From an uncultured Desulfatitalea sp. (GTDB lineage Bacteria; Desulfobacterota; Desulfobacteria; Desulfobacterales; Desulfosarcinaceae): DNA of 64,000 nucleotides. Positions 45,813 through 54,672 of this stretch are shown here, piece after piece. Below the pieces are notes generated by a model. That model was not told where the DNA came from. It searched no databases and worked only from the letters and a program-made list of their open reading frames with translations. Each line of letters begins with the position of its first letter. The stretch's first letter is position 1. The stretch spans positions 709,555 to 773,554 of the forward strand of contig CALMNL010000003.1 in the NCBI GenBank assembly GCA_937868765.1, written 5' to 3'. Both the position numbers and the translations under genes were made by a program.

Positions 45813-46690
45813 TGCAACATTACCCATTCAAGAGCCATTACCTGGCGATACGTGGGATGCGTTACCACTTCCTGGACGAAGGTCGCGGCGAACCGTTGGT
45901 GATGCTGCATGGCAATCCCACATGGTCTTATTATTTCCGCAGCCTGGTGTACAGATTCCGCTCCGACTACAGGGTGATTGTACCCGATCACTTCGGCTGC
46001 GGTCTCTCGGACAAGCCCGAACCGGCGCGCTATGATTTCCGGCTTCGCAGCCGCATCGATGATCTGAACGCCTTGCTCGACCATTTGGATTTGGAACAGC
46101 CGGTGACCCTCGTCTTGCATGACTGGGGCGGCATGATCGGATTGGCCTGGGCCATGGAACACATGGAACGGGTCCGACGGCTGGTCATCCTGAACACGGC
46201 CGGCTTCTTTCCGCCCCAGGGCAAAGCGATCCCCTGGCGCCTGCGGCTTTTGCGCCGCTCCAATCCGATCACCGATTGGGCGGTGCTGCACCTCAATCTT
46301 TTTGCCCGTGCAGCCCTTTATATGGCGCCCCGTCGCCCCTTGACCAAAGCAGTCAAAGCTGGCCTCATCGCGCCCTACGATACGCCGCGCCATCGACTGG
46401 CGACGTTGCGGTTTGTCCAGGATATCCCCCTGGCGCCGGGCGACCCCAGTGGCCGGATCGTGGCCCAAGTGGATCGACAACTGGCGCAGATCACCGCCCG
46501 ACCGGTGCTCTTGATTTGGGGACGGCACGACTTTGTCTTCGACCGCGACTATTTCGTCGAATGGCGGCGTCGGGTGCCCCATGCCGAGGTCCACTGGCTG
46601 GACCATGCCGGGCACTACCTGCTGGAAGATGCACCTGAAGAAATTGCCGACCTGATCGGCGCGTTCCTGAAGAACCCAAAGAACCAATGA
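45812..46690 (+). CDS. oleB: OleB-type beta-lactone decarboxylase
   Basis: A 292-residue alpha/beta-hydrolase related to haloalkane dehalogenases. HGNPTWSYYFRSLVYRF is the oxyanion region, Asp104 in LHDWGGMIGLAWA the nucleophile and His268 in DHAGHYLLED the catalytic His. In the Ole pathway this enzyme removes CO2 from a cis-beta-lactone to give a cis-olefin. ATG 45812 overlaps the oleA stop (TAATG), indicating translational coupling. Context with oleA, oleC and oleD makes OleB much more likely than a dehalogenase. Confidence 0.92.
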   Translation: MQHYPFKSHYLAIRGMRYHFLDEGRGEPLVMLHGNPTWSYYFRSLVYRFRSDYRVIVPDHFGCGLSDKPEPARYDFRLRSRIDDLNALLDHLDLEQPVTLVLHDWGGMIGLAWAMEHMERVRRLVILNTAGFFPPQGKAIPWRLRLLRRSNPITDWAVLHLNLFARAALYMAPRRPLTKAVKAGLIAPYDTPRHRLATLRFVQDIPLAPGDPSGRIVAQVDRQLAQITARPVLLIWGRHDFVFDRDYFVEWRRRVPHAEVHWLDHAGHYLLEDAPEEIADLIGAFLKNPKNQ

Positions 46691-46702
46691 TGGTGAAAAC
46701 CA

Positions 46703-48394
46703 ATGGCTTCTTTCGACCAAACGATCGACTCATCCAGCACCGCTACGGCCGAAACCGTCAATGTGGCCCGCCGCCTGAAAAACATGGCCCGCGCCCAGCC
46801 CTATCGCCGCGCAGTGGTTTTTCCAGCCGGTCGCGATCGCAATGGCCGGGTGGCGTATAGCCACCTCACTTTCCGACAGTTGGACCGGGAATCGGACTGC
46901 TTTGCCCGCGGCCTGGAGGCCGCCGGTATCGTCCGGGGCACCCGCACTATCCTGATGGTCCGGCCGAGCTTGGAACTCTTCGCCCTGACCTTCGCCCTGC
47001 TCAAGGTCGGGGCCGTATTCGTGATGGTCGACCCCGGCATGGGCATCAAGCGCATGCTCACCTGCCTGAGCGAAAGCCGGGCCAACGCCCTGATCGGTAT
47101 CCCTGCCGCCCACCTGCTGCGTATCTTGCGGCCGAAGTACTTCGAGTCGGTGAAGATCAATGTCACCGTGGGAAGGCGCTGGTTCTGGAAGGGACTGGGC
47201 CTCAACGACATTCGTGCCCTGCCCTGGCAGCCTTACCAAATTGCTGAAACGACAACGGAAGAAATGGCCGCCATCTTGTTCACCACCGGCAGCACCGGTG
47301 ATGCCAAAGGGGCGGTCTACACCCACGGTATCTTCGATGCCCAGGTGCGTCTGATCCAATCCCAATTCGGCATTGCGCCGGATGAAATCGATCTGCCCAC
47401 CTTTCCGCTCTTTTCTCTCTTCGATGCAGCGCTGGGAATGACAGCCGTGATCCCGGATATGGATCCCACCCGGCCGGCGCATGTGAATCCCGAAAGGATT
47501 ATCGAGACGGTGCTCAACCAGGGGGTCACCAACATGTTCGCCTCCCCTGCCCTTCTGGATCGGGTGGGGCGGTATGGCAAGGCCAATACCACCAAACTGC
47601 CCTCCCTCAAGCGGATTATCTCTTCCGGAGCGCCCATCTCCCCTGCGAATGTGGCGCAATTTACTACTCTACTGGAAGACGACGCCGAAATTCATACCGG
47701 TTACGGCGCCACCGAGGCCATGCCGGTATCGACGTTCGGAAGTAAAACGATTCTTTCCGAGACCGCCGCCCTTACCGAAAAAGGTTTCGGCATGTGCGTC
47801 GGCCATCCGGTAAATGAAGTAGAAGTGCGCATCATCAAGATCAGCGACAGCCCCATCGACGCCTGGTCCGACGATCTGTTGGTCCCGGACGGCGAAATCG
47901 GAGAAATTGCCGTCAGCGGCCCCATCGTCACCAAAGGTTATTTCCGGCGGCCCAAAGACGATGCGCTGAGCAAGATCAAAGAAGACGAACGTATCTGGCA
48001 CCGCATGGGCGACCTGGGCTGGAAAGATAAAAAGGAACGGCTCTGGTACTGCGGCCGCAAGAGCCATCGGGTCATTACGCCCCACGGGACCCTGTTCACG
48101 ATCCCCTGCGAAGCCATCTTCAACAACCACCCGGCCGTCTATCGCAGCGCGCTGGTGGGCGTCGGCGCACCGCCGCGCCAACGGCCGGTGGTGTGCATTC
48201 AATTGGATTCCGATCAACGCAATGCCGACCGGGAGACATTAACGCGCGAGCTGAAGGAGTTGGCCGCCGGCCACATGCTCACGGATCGAATCGACACCTT
48301 TTTATTCCACCCTTCCTTTCCGGTGGATATCCGCCACAATGCCAAGATCTTCCGCGAAAGGCTGGCCGAGTGGGCGCAGCGGAACCTGGCTTAG
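46703..48394 (+). CDS. oleC: OleC-type beta-lactone synthetase
   Basis: A 563-residue adenylate-forming enzyme. The phosphate loop is LFTTGSTGDAKGAVYTH near 190-206, followed by SGAPISPANVAQF near 312, GYGATEAMPVS near 333 and the hinge region HRMGDLGWKDKKERLWYCGR near 433. OleC activates the beta-hydroxy acid made by OleD with ATP and closes it to a beta-lactone. The C-terminal Lys usual in acyl-CoA synthetases appears within VDIRHNAKIFRERL. It starts 12 bp after oleB. Confidence 0.93.
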   Translation: MASFDQTIDSSSTATAETVNVARRLKNMARAQPYRRAVVFPAGRDRNGRVAYSHLTFRQLDRESDCFARGLEAAGIVRGTRTILMVRPSLELFALTFALLKVGAVFVMVDPGMGIKRMLTCLSESRANALIGIPAAHLLRILRPKYFESVKINVTVGRRWFWKGLGLNDIRALPWQPYQIAETTTEEMAAILFTTGSTGDAKGAVYTHGIFDAQVRLIQSQFGIAPDEIDLPTFPLFSLFDAALGMTAVIPDMDPTRPAHVNPERIIETVLNQGVTNMFASPALLDRVGRYGKANTTKLPSLKRIISSGAPISPANVAQFTTLLEDDAEIHTGYGATEAMPVSTFGSKTILSETAALTEKGFGMCVGHPVNEVEVRIIKISDSPIDAWSDDLLVPDGEIGEIAVSGPIVTKGYFRRPKDDALSKIKEDERIWHRMGDLGWKDKKERLWYCGRKSHRVITPHGTLFTIPCEAIFNNHPAVYRSALVGVGAPPRQRPVVCIQLDSDQRNADRETLTRELKELAAGHMLTDRIDTFLFHPSFPVDIRHNAKIFRERLAEWAQRNLA

Positions 48395-48417
48395 GTACTG
48401 AAAAAAGGCTGAACGCT

Positions 48418-49431
48418 ATGACGGATAAGCGGACTGTGCTGGTAACCGGCGGTGGCGGTTTTCTGGGCGGCGCCATCGTGCGTCTTTTGCTTTCCCGCGG
48501 CGAAAAGGTCCGTTCGCTTTCCAGGGGGCTTTATCCTGAACTGGCCCGCATGGGCGTCGAGCACATCAGTGCGGACTTGGCCGACCTCGGCGCATTGCGG
48601 CAAGCCTTTCAGGGGGTCGAAGCGGTCTTTCACGTGGCCGCCAAGTTCGGCACCTGGGGACACTATGACGATTACTACCAGGCCAACACCCAGGCGACGC
48701 TCAATGTTCTTTCGGCCTGCCGGGCGTGTGGGGTCGCCCGCCTGATCTACACCAGTTCGCCCAGCGTGGTCTTTGACGGCCGCGACATGCGAGGGGTAGA
48801 TGAGTCGACGCCCTATCCGGAGCGTTTCGAGGGCCCCTATGCCCAGACCAAAGCCCTGGCCGAACAGGCGGTTTTGCAAGCGGCCCGAGCGGGTTTGCCA
48901 GCCATTGCCTTGCGGCCGCATCTGATCTGGGGTCCGGGTGGATTGCACCTGATCGAGCGGATTCTCTCCAGGGCCAGGCGTCTGCGGATCGTGGGCGACG
49001 GCCGCAACCAGGTCGACACCATCTATGTGGACAACGCCGCGTGGGCCCATATTCTGGCGGAGGATTGCCTCAAAAGAGATCCCTCCCTATCGGGCCGCAC
49101 CTATTTCCTCAGTCAGGATAAACCCATCCCTTTTGCCCAAATGCTCAACGAGATTCTGGCTGCCGGCGGACTGCCGCCGGTCACTCGTAAAGTCTCGCCT
49201 GCCCTGGCGCGTATTGCCGCCACCCTTTGCGAAGGCACCTATAAGATTCTTGGAATCGAAGCCGAGCCGCCCATCACCCGTTTTCAGGTCAATGCCATGG
49301 CCACGGATCACTGGTTCGACATTTCCGCTGCCAAAAAGGACCTGGGATATGCACCGTTGGTTTCTGCCGAAGAGGGGCTGGCGTGTCTTTCTCAGTGGCT
49401 TGGGGATTACTATTCCGGCAGCAGGTCGTAA
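48418..49431 (+). CDS. oleD: OleD-type 2-alkyl-3-ketoacid reductase
   Basis: A 337-residue extended short-chain dehydrogenase. The NADPH loop is VTGGGGFLGGAIVRLLLSRG at about 9-28, with HVAAKFGTWG near 77, YTSSPSVVFDG near 117 and catalytic Tyr141/Lys145 in YAQTK. VDTIYVDNAAWAH near 200 is typical of the OleD/3-beta-HSD group. It reduces the OleA product to a 2-alkyl-3-hydroxy acid. It is the last gene of the pfaC-oleABCD run, starting 23 bp after oleC. Its 3' end overlaps by 22 bp the end of the converging DHH-CBS gene. Confidence 0.93.
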   Translation: MTDKRTVLVTGGGGFLGGAIVRLLLSRGEKVRSLSRGLYPELARMGVEHISADLADLGALRQAFQGVEAVFHVAAKFGTWGHYDDYYQANTQATLNVLSACRACGVARLIYTSSPSVVFDGRDMRGVDESTPYPERFEGPYAQTKALAEQAVLQAARAGLPAIALRPHLIWGPGGLHLIERILSRARRLRIVGDGRNQVDTIYVDNAAWAHILAEDCLKRDPSLSGRTYFLSQDKPIPFAQMLNEILAAGGLPPVTRKVSPALARIAATLCEGTYKILGIEAEPPITRFQVNAMATDHWFDISAAKKDLGYAPLVSAEEGLACLSQWLGDYYSGSRS

Positions 49432-50747
49432 AAATAGCACATGACATCCGAGCGGGTGACGATGCCGATCATATTCCCGTCTTCCACCACCGGTAGGCGG
49501 CCAATGTCCTGACGAATCATGATGCGTGCAGCTTGCAGGGGACTCTTGCCCGGATCGATGGTCTGCACCGGCTGGCGCATATAAGCCTTGACCGGTGCCC
49601 GGAGTTGGGAGTCCCGGCGCAGTTTCTGGAAATCCCTGCGCGAGATCATCCCCACCAGTTTTCCTTCCTCGGCGACCGGCAGGCCGGTACACCCCTTGAT
49701 GCGCATCATCTTGGCCGCCTCTTCCATGCTGGCTTCGGGGCTGACGGTATGCACCGGGAACGACATCAGGTCGCTGATCTGCACCGAAGCTTGCTGGTTG
49801 CCGCCGATCAGACCGCAGATCATTTCGGAAACCGCATCGGGGTTGACCTGGCGCAGCATGGCAGATCCCGCGCCGGGGTGACCGCCGCCGCCCATGCTGC
49901 GCATGATGTCGCCGATGTTGAGATTATCCACGTCGCTGCGGCCGATGACCATGCAGCGCTCGTTTTCCGGGATGCAGAAAATCCCGAAGGCCGCATCCAC
50001 GTTCATGATATCCCGGTACATCCCCACCACCACGGCCAACCCATCCACGTGTCCTTCGACCGACAGTTTGCTGATGCTCACGGAATGTCCGTTGATCTTT
50101 TCGCGGTGAGCGTTTTTCAGCATTTCAAATAAAATGCTCTTTTGTTTCTCGCCGTAGGCCGGACGCAAAAAACGGCTCAGAATCTTGAGATCGGCACCAT
50201 GTTCCAGCAGGTAACCGGCGGCATAGGCATCTTCTGCGGTGGTATTGGTAAAGGTCAGCTGACCGGTATCCTCGTAAAGACCGGCTAGAAACACGGTCGC
50301 CTGGATGGGAGTGAGGCGTTTGTGCTCCGCTTTTAGGCAGCGCAGCATCAGGGTGACATTGGCCCCCACCGGCGCATAACATTTCCAGGAAGGGTGGATC
50401 GTCTCCGGTTGGACATGATGGTCCCACACGAAGATCTCCAAGTCGGGATTCTTACGAAAGGTCGCCATGCCCATGAGACGCTCCCATTGGGCCGTGTCCA
50501 CGACAATCAGGCGCTCCACATTATCCAGGTCGGGTGCCGGCTTCTCAATCCAGGGAAAGACATCTTTGTGCAGGGACAAGAAGGCCTTGACGTTGGGATT
50601 AAGCGGCTTGGGGATCAGCGGGTCGGCATCGGGATAGAGCATCATGGCCGCCACCATGGAGGCCATGGCGTCGAAGTCGGTGTTTTTATGGGTTGTGACA
50701 ATGGTTTTGGCATTGGCTTGACCAGGGCTGCATTTCTGCGGGAACAT
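49410..50747 (-). CDS. DHH-family phosphoesterase with two CBS domains
   Basis: A 445-residue protein. The DHH catalytic domain at about 15-190 shows TTHKNTDFDAMASM, VDTAQ and VWDHHVQPE, and the DHHA1 substrate domain has MGGGGHPGAGSAML near 288. A CBS pair (about 315-445; MSFPVHTVSPEASMEEAAKM and MRQPVQTIDPGKSPLQAARI) would bind adenine nucleotides and may regulate activity. Similar DHH-CBS modules are fused to tRNA nucleotidyltransferases in some bacteria; here that domain is absent. Substrate may be an oligo- or dinucleotide, but this is not fixed. ATG 50747 has GAGG 7 nt upstream; an in-frame ATG at 50783 is less likely. Confidence 0.87.
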   Translation of the reverse strand: MFPQKCSPGQANAKTIVTTHKNTDFDAMASMVAAMMLYPDADPLIPKPLNPNVKAFLSLHKDVFPWIEKPAPDLDNVERLIVVDTAQWERLMGMATFRKNPDLEIFVWDHHVQPETIHPSWKCYAPVGANVTLMLRCLKAEHKRLTPIQATVFLAGLYEDTGQLTFTNTTAEDAYAAGYLLEHGADLKILSRFLRPAYGEKQKSILFEMLKNAHREKINGHSVSISKLSVEGHVDGLAVVVGMYRDIMNVDAAFGIFCIPENERCMVIGRSDVDNLNIGDIMRSMGGGGHPGAGSAMLRQVNPDAVSEMICGLIGGNQQASVQISDLMSFPVHTVSPEASMEEAAKMMRIKGCTGLPVAEEGKLVGMISRRDFQKLRRDSQLRAPVKAYMRQPVQTIDPGKSPLQAARIMIRQDIGRLPVVEDGNMIGIVTRSDVMCYFYDLLPE

Positions 50748-50936
50748 CTCCGGACCTCTTTTTAACGACAGGTGCGCTTGCACCTGAATGCCGGAACCTC
50801 GGGCATGATCAGTATATATTGCGGAGCCAGAACCCGATTGACAGGGTCCACGATTTCATCCATATAGACAGCGTATTGAGCCACTGTCAACACTTGTCCA
50901 ACACCAGAGCCCTGTCATTCCTGGAGCGCCGGCCCA

Positions 50937-51491
50937 ATGAAAAAATTCATCATTTCCGTTCTGGGCAAGGATCGCCCCGGCATCATTGCCGCAGTCACCC
51001 AGCTCCTGTTTCAACAGGATTTCAACATCGAAGATGTGAGTCAGACGATCCTGCAAAACGAGTTCTCGGGGATCTTCATCGTTACCGGACCGGACGGCAG
51101 CGATCCCCAAAACGTGTGCCATGCTTTGGAAAATGCCACCGTCGATCTGAAGCTCCATATCCATGTAAAGGCCATGGATGCCGCCCCTTTTCAATGGACC
51201 AGCGCGTCATGCGAACCGTTCGTCATCACTACCCGGGGCCCGGATCGTAAAGGCCTGGTGGCCCAGATCACAGCCGTGCTGGCGGCGCACAATGTCAATG
51301 TGACCCAGTTGCAGGCCGTTTTCCGGGGAGGAGCCGATCCGGAGCGCAACGTTATGATTTATGAAGTGGATATCCCGGCCGACAGCGATTTGTCCAAACT
51401 GCGCACCGCGCTAAAAACCAAAGCGGCCGAATTGAATCTGGAAGTCAATCTGCAGCACAAGAACATCTTCGAAGCGATCAACCGCATATAA
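50937..51491 (+). CDS. Tandem ACT-domain protein (GcvR-like)
   Basis: A 184-residue cytosolic protein with two ACT domains: about 1-80 (FIISVLGKDRPGIIAAVTQL, FNIEDVSQTILQNEFSGIFI) and about 95-175 (VITTRGPDRKGLVAQITAVL, VNVTQLQAVFRGG). ACT domains bind amino acids; this arrangement resembles GcvR and the UPF0237 group. It is followed after 41 bp by a UPF0210 gene, a pairing conserved in many bacteria and archaea. The pair is probably linked to amino acid sensing, but its biochemical task is not established. Confidence 0.88.
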   Translation: MKKFIISVLGKDRPGIIAAVTQLLFQQDFNIEDVSQTILQNEFSGIFIVTGPDGSDPQNVCHALENATVDLKLHIHVKAMDAAPFQWTSASCEPFVITTRGPDRKGLVAQITAVLAAHNVNVTQLQAVFRGGADPERNVMIYEVDIPADSDLSKLRTALKTKAAELNLEVNLQHKNIFEAINRI

Positions 51492-51532
51492 AAATCCACC
51501 TAATAGGAATCAAGGCAAGGACATTGCATCCC

Positions 51533-52906
51533 ATGCTGAGCAATAGCGAAATCCTCTCCGTATTGGAAATGCTGCGCAACGAGCACCTCGATCTGCGCAC
51601 CGTCACGTTGGGTATCAGTCTGCTGGATTGCGCCAGCGACGATCTCAAACGGTTTACAGACAAAATCTACGACCGCATCGTTTCCAAAGCCGAACGCCTG
51701 GTGGCCTTGTGCAACGCAGCCGAAGAAAGATACGGTATACCGGTGGTCAACAAGCGTGTCTCGGTCAGCCCCATCGCCGTGGCAGCGGCGCCGTTTTCCA
51801 GCGACCAGATGGTTTCAGTGGCCCAGGCCCTGGATCGTGCGGCCGCCGCGGTCCAGGTCGATTTCATTGGTGGCTTTTCAGCCCTGGTGGAAAAAGGAAT
51901 CGCCAGTGGGGATCGCGCTCTGATTGAAGCCCTGCCCCAGGCCCTTGCAACCACGCGACGGGTCTGTGCATCGATCAACGTGGCGTCCACCCGCGCCGGC
52001 ATCAACATGGATGCCATCCTGTTGCTGGGACGCCAGATCAAGGCTGCGGCCGCCCTGACCGCCGACCATGATGGCCTGGCCTGTGCCAAGCTTTGTGTTT
52101 TTGCCAACATACCCCAGGATGTCCCCTTCATGGCTGGCGCCTATCTGGGTGTGGGCGAAGCCGATGCCGTAATCAATGTGGGTGTCAGCGGACCAGGTGT
52201 GGTAAAAAAAGCCATCGACCGCGCTTTGGCGGAAAATGCGCATCTTGACCTGCGGCAGATTTCCGAATTGATCAAACGTACGGCCTACAAGGTCACCCGG
52301 GCGGGGGAACTCATCGGACGGGATGTGGCCGAAGGCCTGGGAGTCACTTTCGGCGTGGTGGATCTCTCCCTTGCTCCCACCCCCCATGTGGGAGACAGCG
52401 TGGGCGAAATTTTTCAGAGTCTGGGACTTCGCGGCATCGGCGTGCCGGGCAGCACGGCCGCCCTGGCACTGATCAATGACGCCGTCAAAAAGGGGGGCGC
52501 CTTTGCCAGCTCCAACGTAGGAGGGTTGAGCGGCGCCTTCATTCCAGTCAGTGAAGACTTAAATATTTCCGCGGCGGCCAGGGAGGGCCTGCTTTCCATC
52601 GAGAAACTGGAAGCGTTGACCAGTGTCTGTTCGGTGGGCCTCGACATGGTGGCCATCCCGGGCGACACCACGGCCGAAACCTTGTCTGGCATCATTGCCG
52701 ACGAAATGGCCATCGGCGTCATCAACAGAAAGACCACCGCTACCCGGATCATCCCCGTGCCGGGGAAGAAGGCCGGCGAATACGCCTTTTTTGGAGGGCT
52801 GCTGGGCGAATCCGTCATCATGCCGGTGAACAATGCCCAGGGGGAGAATCTTTTTGTGCGGCGGGGCGGTCTGATCCCATCGCCTATTCACAGCCTCACG
52901 AACTAA
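51533..52906 (+). CDS. UPF0210 (PFL/DUF711) family protein
   Basis: A 457-residue protein of the conserved UPF0210 family. ATG 51533 is chosen because family members begin close to this point (EILSVLEMLRNEHLDLRTVT); an in-frame TTG at 51524 lies nearer an AAGG site. Marks include LGISLLDCASDD, DFIGGFSALVEKG, VGVSGPGVVKKAI and the Gly-rich AFFGGLLGESVIMPVN near the end. The fold is related to glycyl-radical enzymes of the pyruvate formate-lyase type, but I see no activation motif, and the function is unknown. It is co-transcribed with the ACT protein and ends in a strong terminator. Confidence 0.9.
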   Translation: MLSNSEILSVLEMLRNEHLDLRTVTLGISLLDCASDDLKRFTDKIYDRIVSKAERLVALCNAAEERYGIPVVNKRVSVSPIAVAAAPFSSDQMVSVAQALDRAAAAVQVDFIGGFSALVEKGIASGDRALIEALPQALATTRRVCASINVASTRAGINMDAILLLGRQIKAAAALTADHDGLACAKLCVFANIPQDVPFMAGAYLGVGEADAVINVGVSGPGVVKKAIDRALAENAHLDLRQISELIKRTAYKVTRAGELIGRDVAEGLGVTFGVVDLSLAPTPHVGDSVGEIFQSLGLRGIGVPGSTAALALINDAVKKGGAFASSNVGGLSGAFIPVSEDLNISAAAREGLLSIEKLEALTSVCSVGLDMVAIPGDTTAETLSGIIADEMAIGVINRKTTATRIIPVPGKKAGEYAFFGGLLGESVIMPVNNAQGENLFVRRGGLIPSPIHSLTN

Positions 52907-52924
52907 CCGCCCCTGGAAAAACTG

Positions 52925-52959
52925 CGCCCAAGGCCGCCATGCGGCATTGGGCGGTTTTC
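52925..52959 (+). terminator. Terminator of the ACT-UPF0210 operon
   Basis: CGCCCAA (52925-52931) pairs with TTGGGCG (52947-52953), with GCCGC/GCGGC stacked inside around a CAT loop, followed by GTTTT. It begins 19 bp after the UPF0210 stop. Confidence 0.85.
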
Positions 52960-52975
52960 TCATCCGGCGATCGTT

Positions 52976-53368
52976 CTATCGTACCGTGATCACAGGGCAA
53001 GGAGCATTCAGGATCAGGTATTGGGCAGTTGAGCCGAAGATCAGCTTGCCGACCTTGGAACGTTTGCGAATGCCGATGGCGATTTCATCGATGCCCTGCT
53101 CCTTGGCATAAGCCACCAAGTCCTCATCGGGCGTCATCCCCCGCACCAGCAGGTGGGTTTCACATTCGATGCCTTCATTGGCCAGCTTTTCCTTGGCATG
53201 GTTGAGCTCGGTTTCCATCTCTTTGATGGTCTGATGCTCATCTTCGGTGCCTTTTTCCATGGACGCTACGAGATAAACCTTGGCACCAAAAGCCTTTGCA
53301 TGCTTGACCGCCACTCTCAGTGCAGAACGCGACGCACCCGAACCATCGAAACAAACCATGATCTTCAT
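52976..53368 (-). CDS. Universal stress protein, UspA family
   Basis: A 130-residue single Usp domain. MVCFDGSGASRSALRVAVKH opens with the ATP-contacting Asp, and the nucleotide loop near the end is GIRKRSKVGKLIFGSTAQYL, the G-2X-G-9X-G(S/T) type of ATP-binding Usps. The middle is an amphipathic helix rich in Glu and Lys. It is monocistronic, converging on the UPF0210 operon. Its likely role is in stress or energy signalling; no specific partner is evident. Confidence 0.92.
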   Translation of the reverse strand: MKIMVCFDGSGASRSALRVAVKHAKAFGAKVYLVASMEKGTEDEHQTIKEMETELNHAKEKLANEGIECETHLLVRGMTPDEDLVAYAKEQGIDEIAIGIRKRSKVGKLIFGSTAQYLILNAPCPVITVR

Positions 53369-53616
53369 TTAAATCTCTCCTTTGACTTTCGTCTATAACT
53401 TGTTTGAAAAACTATATATAGAACAATTGGTTCATTTGAAGCAAACCGACCCTCGGAAGGAACGCCGTCAGGCCCTCAGCCTATGGTGCAAATCGAGAAC
53501 CGCGTGGCCGGTATAGAATACATATGCTCTTATCACAAAGATAAACTCATGTATAGAAACAGTTTTATGCAACCGATAGAGCCATGCGGTGCAAGCCCGG
53601 GGTATCGCCCATCTCC

Positions 53617-54672
53617 CTATTTATTCCATGAAAAAAGTAGCGCCCCCACTGCCAGGAACAAAAGTGTGAATCCGGTCAACACGATGATTTCCGGCGCGAC
53701 ATCGGCCAGGGCGGCACCGTCGTTGACAATTTTGCGCACTCCCCTGAGCAGGTGCGTCAGCGGCAGGGTCTCGGCCATTCCCCTCACCCAACGGGGAGCC
53801 CCCTCGAGGGAGAACCACACTTCAGATAAAAACATCATAGGCCAGGTGATAAAGTTCAAAAGGCCATTGGCAAATTCTTCGCTGGTGCCGCGGGAGGCGA
53901 TCACAAGGCCCAGGGCGATCAAACTCAAACTGCCCGCCAAGAACATGATAAACAAATCCAGATAGGATCCCTCTACCTTGAATCCAAAAATCAGATCGCA
54001 ACCGGCCCACAAAACTGCAATGGAAAAAAGAAGCACGAACAGGCGCGAGAGCATCTGGGCGCTCAAATACTCGAAGGGGGTTAATGGGGTGGCTTTGAGC
54101 CGCTTGAGCACACCATTCTTTCGGTACCGGACGACCACATAGCCGACGCCATAAAGCGCCGAGAACATCATATTCATGCCGATGATTCCTGGGAAAAGCC
54201 AATCCAGGTAACGGATTGGCCGGCCGGATACTGCTTTCTGGCGCACCATGTCCGTTTGTGATTCGGCAACCATCATACCCAGGAGCATTTTTTCAAGGAT
54301 ATCCCCCTTGGGCGAATTTTCGTTGACCCAATATTTGACAGGGCGGGTACCCTTTTCGATCAGCAGGTCCACCTTATGATGTTTGAGTTTGTCCAACCCT
54401 TGGGCCATGTCGGAAAATGCGATGTATAAAATGTGCGTGGTTTCCTGAAGAGGTGCGGGAACGCACGCCGCGGCGACCGCGGCATCGGTCGCCATGCATG
54501 GAAATACCCCCACCTTGAATTCCCGGTGTTCGTCGCCACCGAAAATGATGGCAAACCCGGCAATGATCAGAAAGGGGAACAAGAAGTTCCAGCCGAAGGC
54601 GGCCCTATCGCGAAAAAATTCATAGTTGCGGGCCATGAACATGGCCCACATTCTTTTCAATCTCATGGTCAA
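53617..54672 (-). CDS. ABC-2 type transporter permease
   Basis: A 351-residue membrane protein: one helix near 25-45 (FGWNFLFPFLIIAGFAII), a periplasmic segment of about 120 residues, then five helices in the C-terminal half. GVLKRLKATPLTPFEYLSAQ is the typical ABC-2 coupling region, and FITWPMMFLSEVWFSLEGAP and LPLTHLLRGVRKIV are the usual final elements. It overlaps the ATPase gene by 4 bp, so the two form one exporter. Substrate is unknown; drug, lipid or polysaccharide export are all possible. Confidence 0.92.
   Translation of the reverse strand: MTMRLKRMWAMFMARNYEFFRDRAAFGWNFLFPFLIIAGFAIIFGGDEHREFKVGVFPCMATDAAVAAACVPAPLQETTHILYIAFSDMAQGLDKLKHHKVDLLIEKGTRPVKYWVNENSPKGDILEKMLLGMMVAESQTDMVRQKAVSGRPIRYLDWLFPGIIGMNMMFSALYGVGYVVVRYRKNGVLKRLKATPLTPFEYLSAQMLSRLFVLLFSIAVLWAGCDLIFGFKVEGSYLDLFIMFLAGSLSLIALGLVIASRGTSEEFANGLLNFITWPMMFLSEVWFSLEGAPRWVRGMAETLPLTHLLRGVRKIVNDGAALADVAPEIIVLTGFTLLFLAVGALLFSWNK

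Noticed and set aside
45668..46720. A 350-codon minus-strand open frame
   Set aside because: It is antisense to oleB, which has a clear alpha/beta-hydrolase triad and sits in the ole operon.
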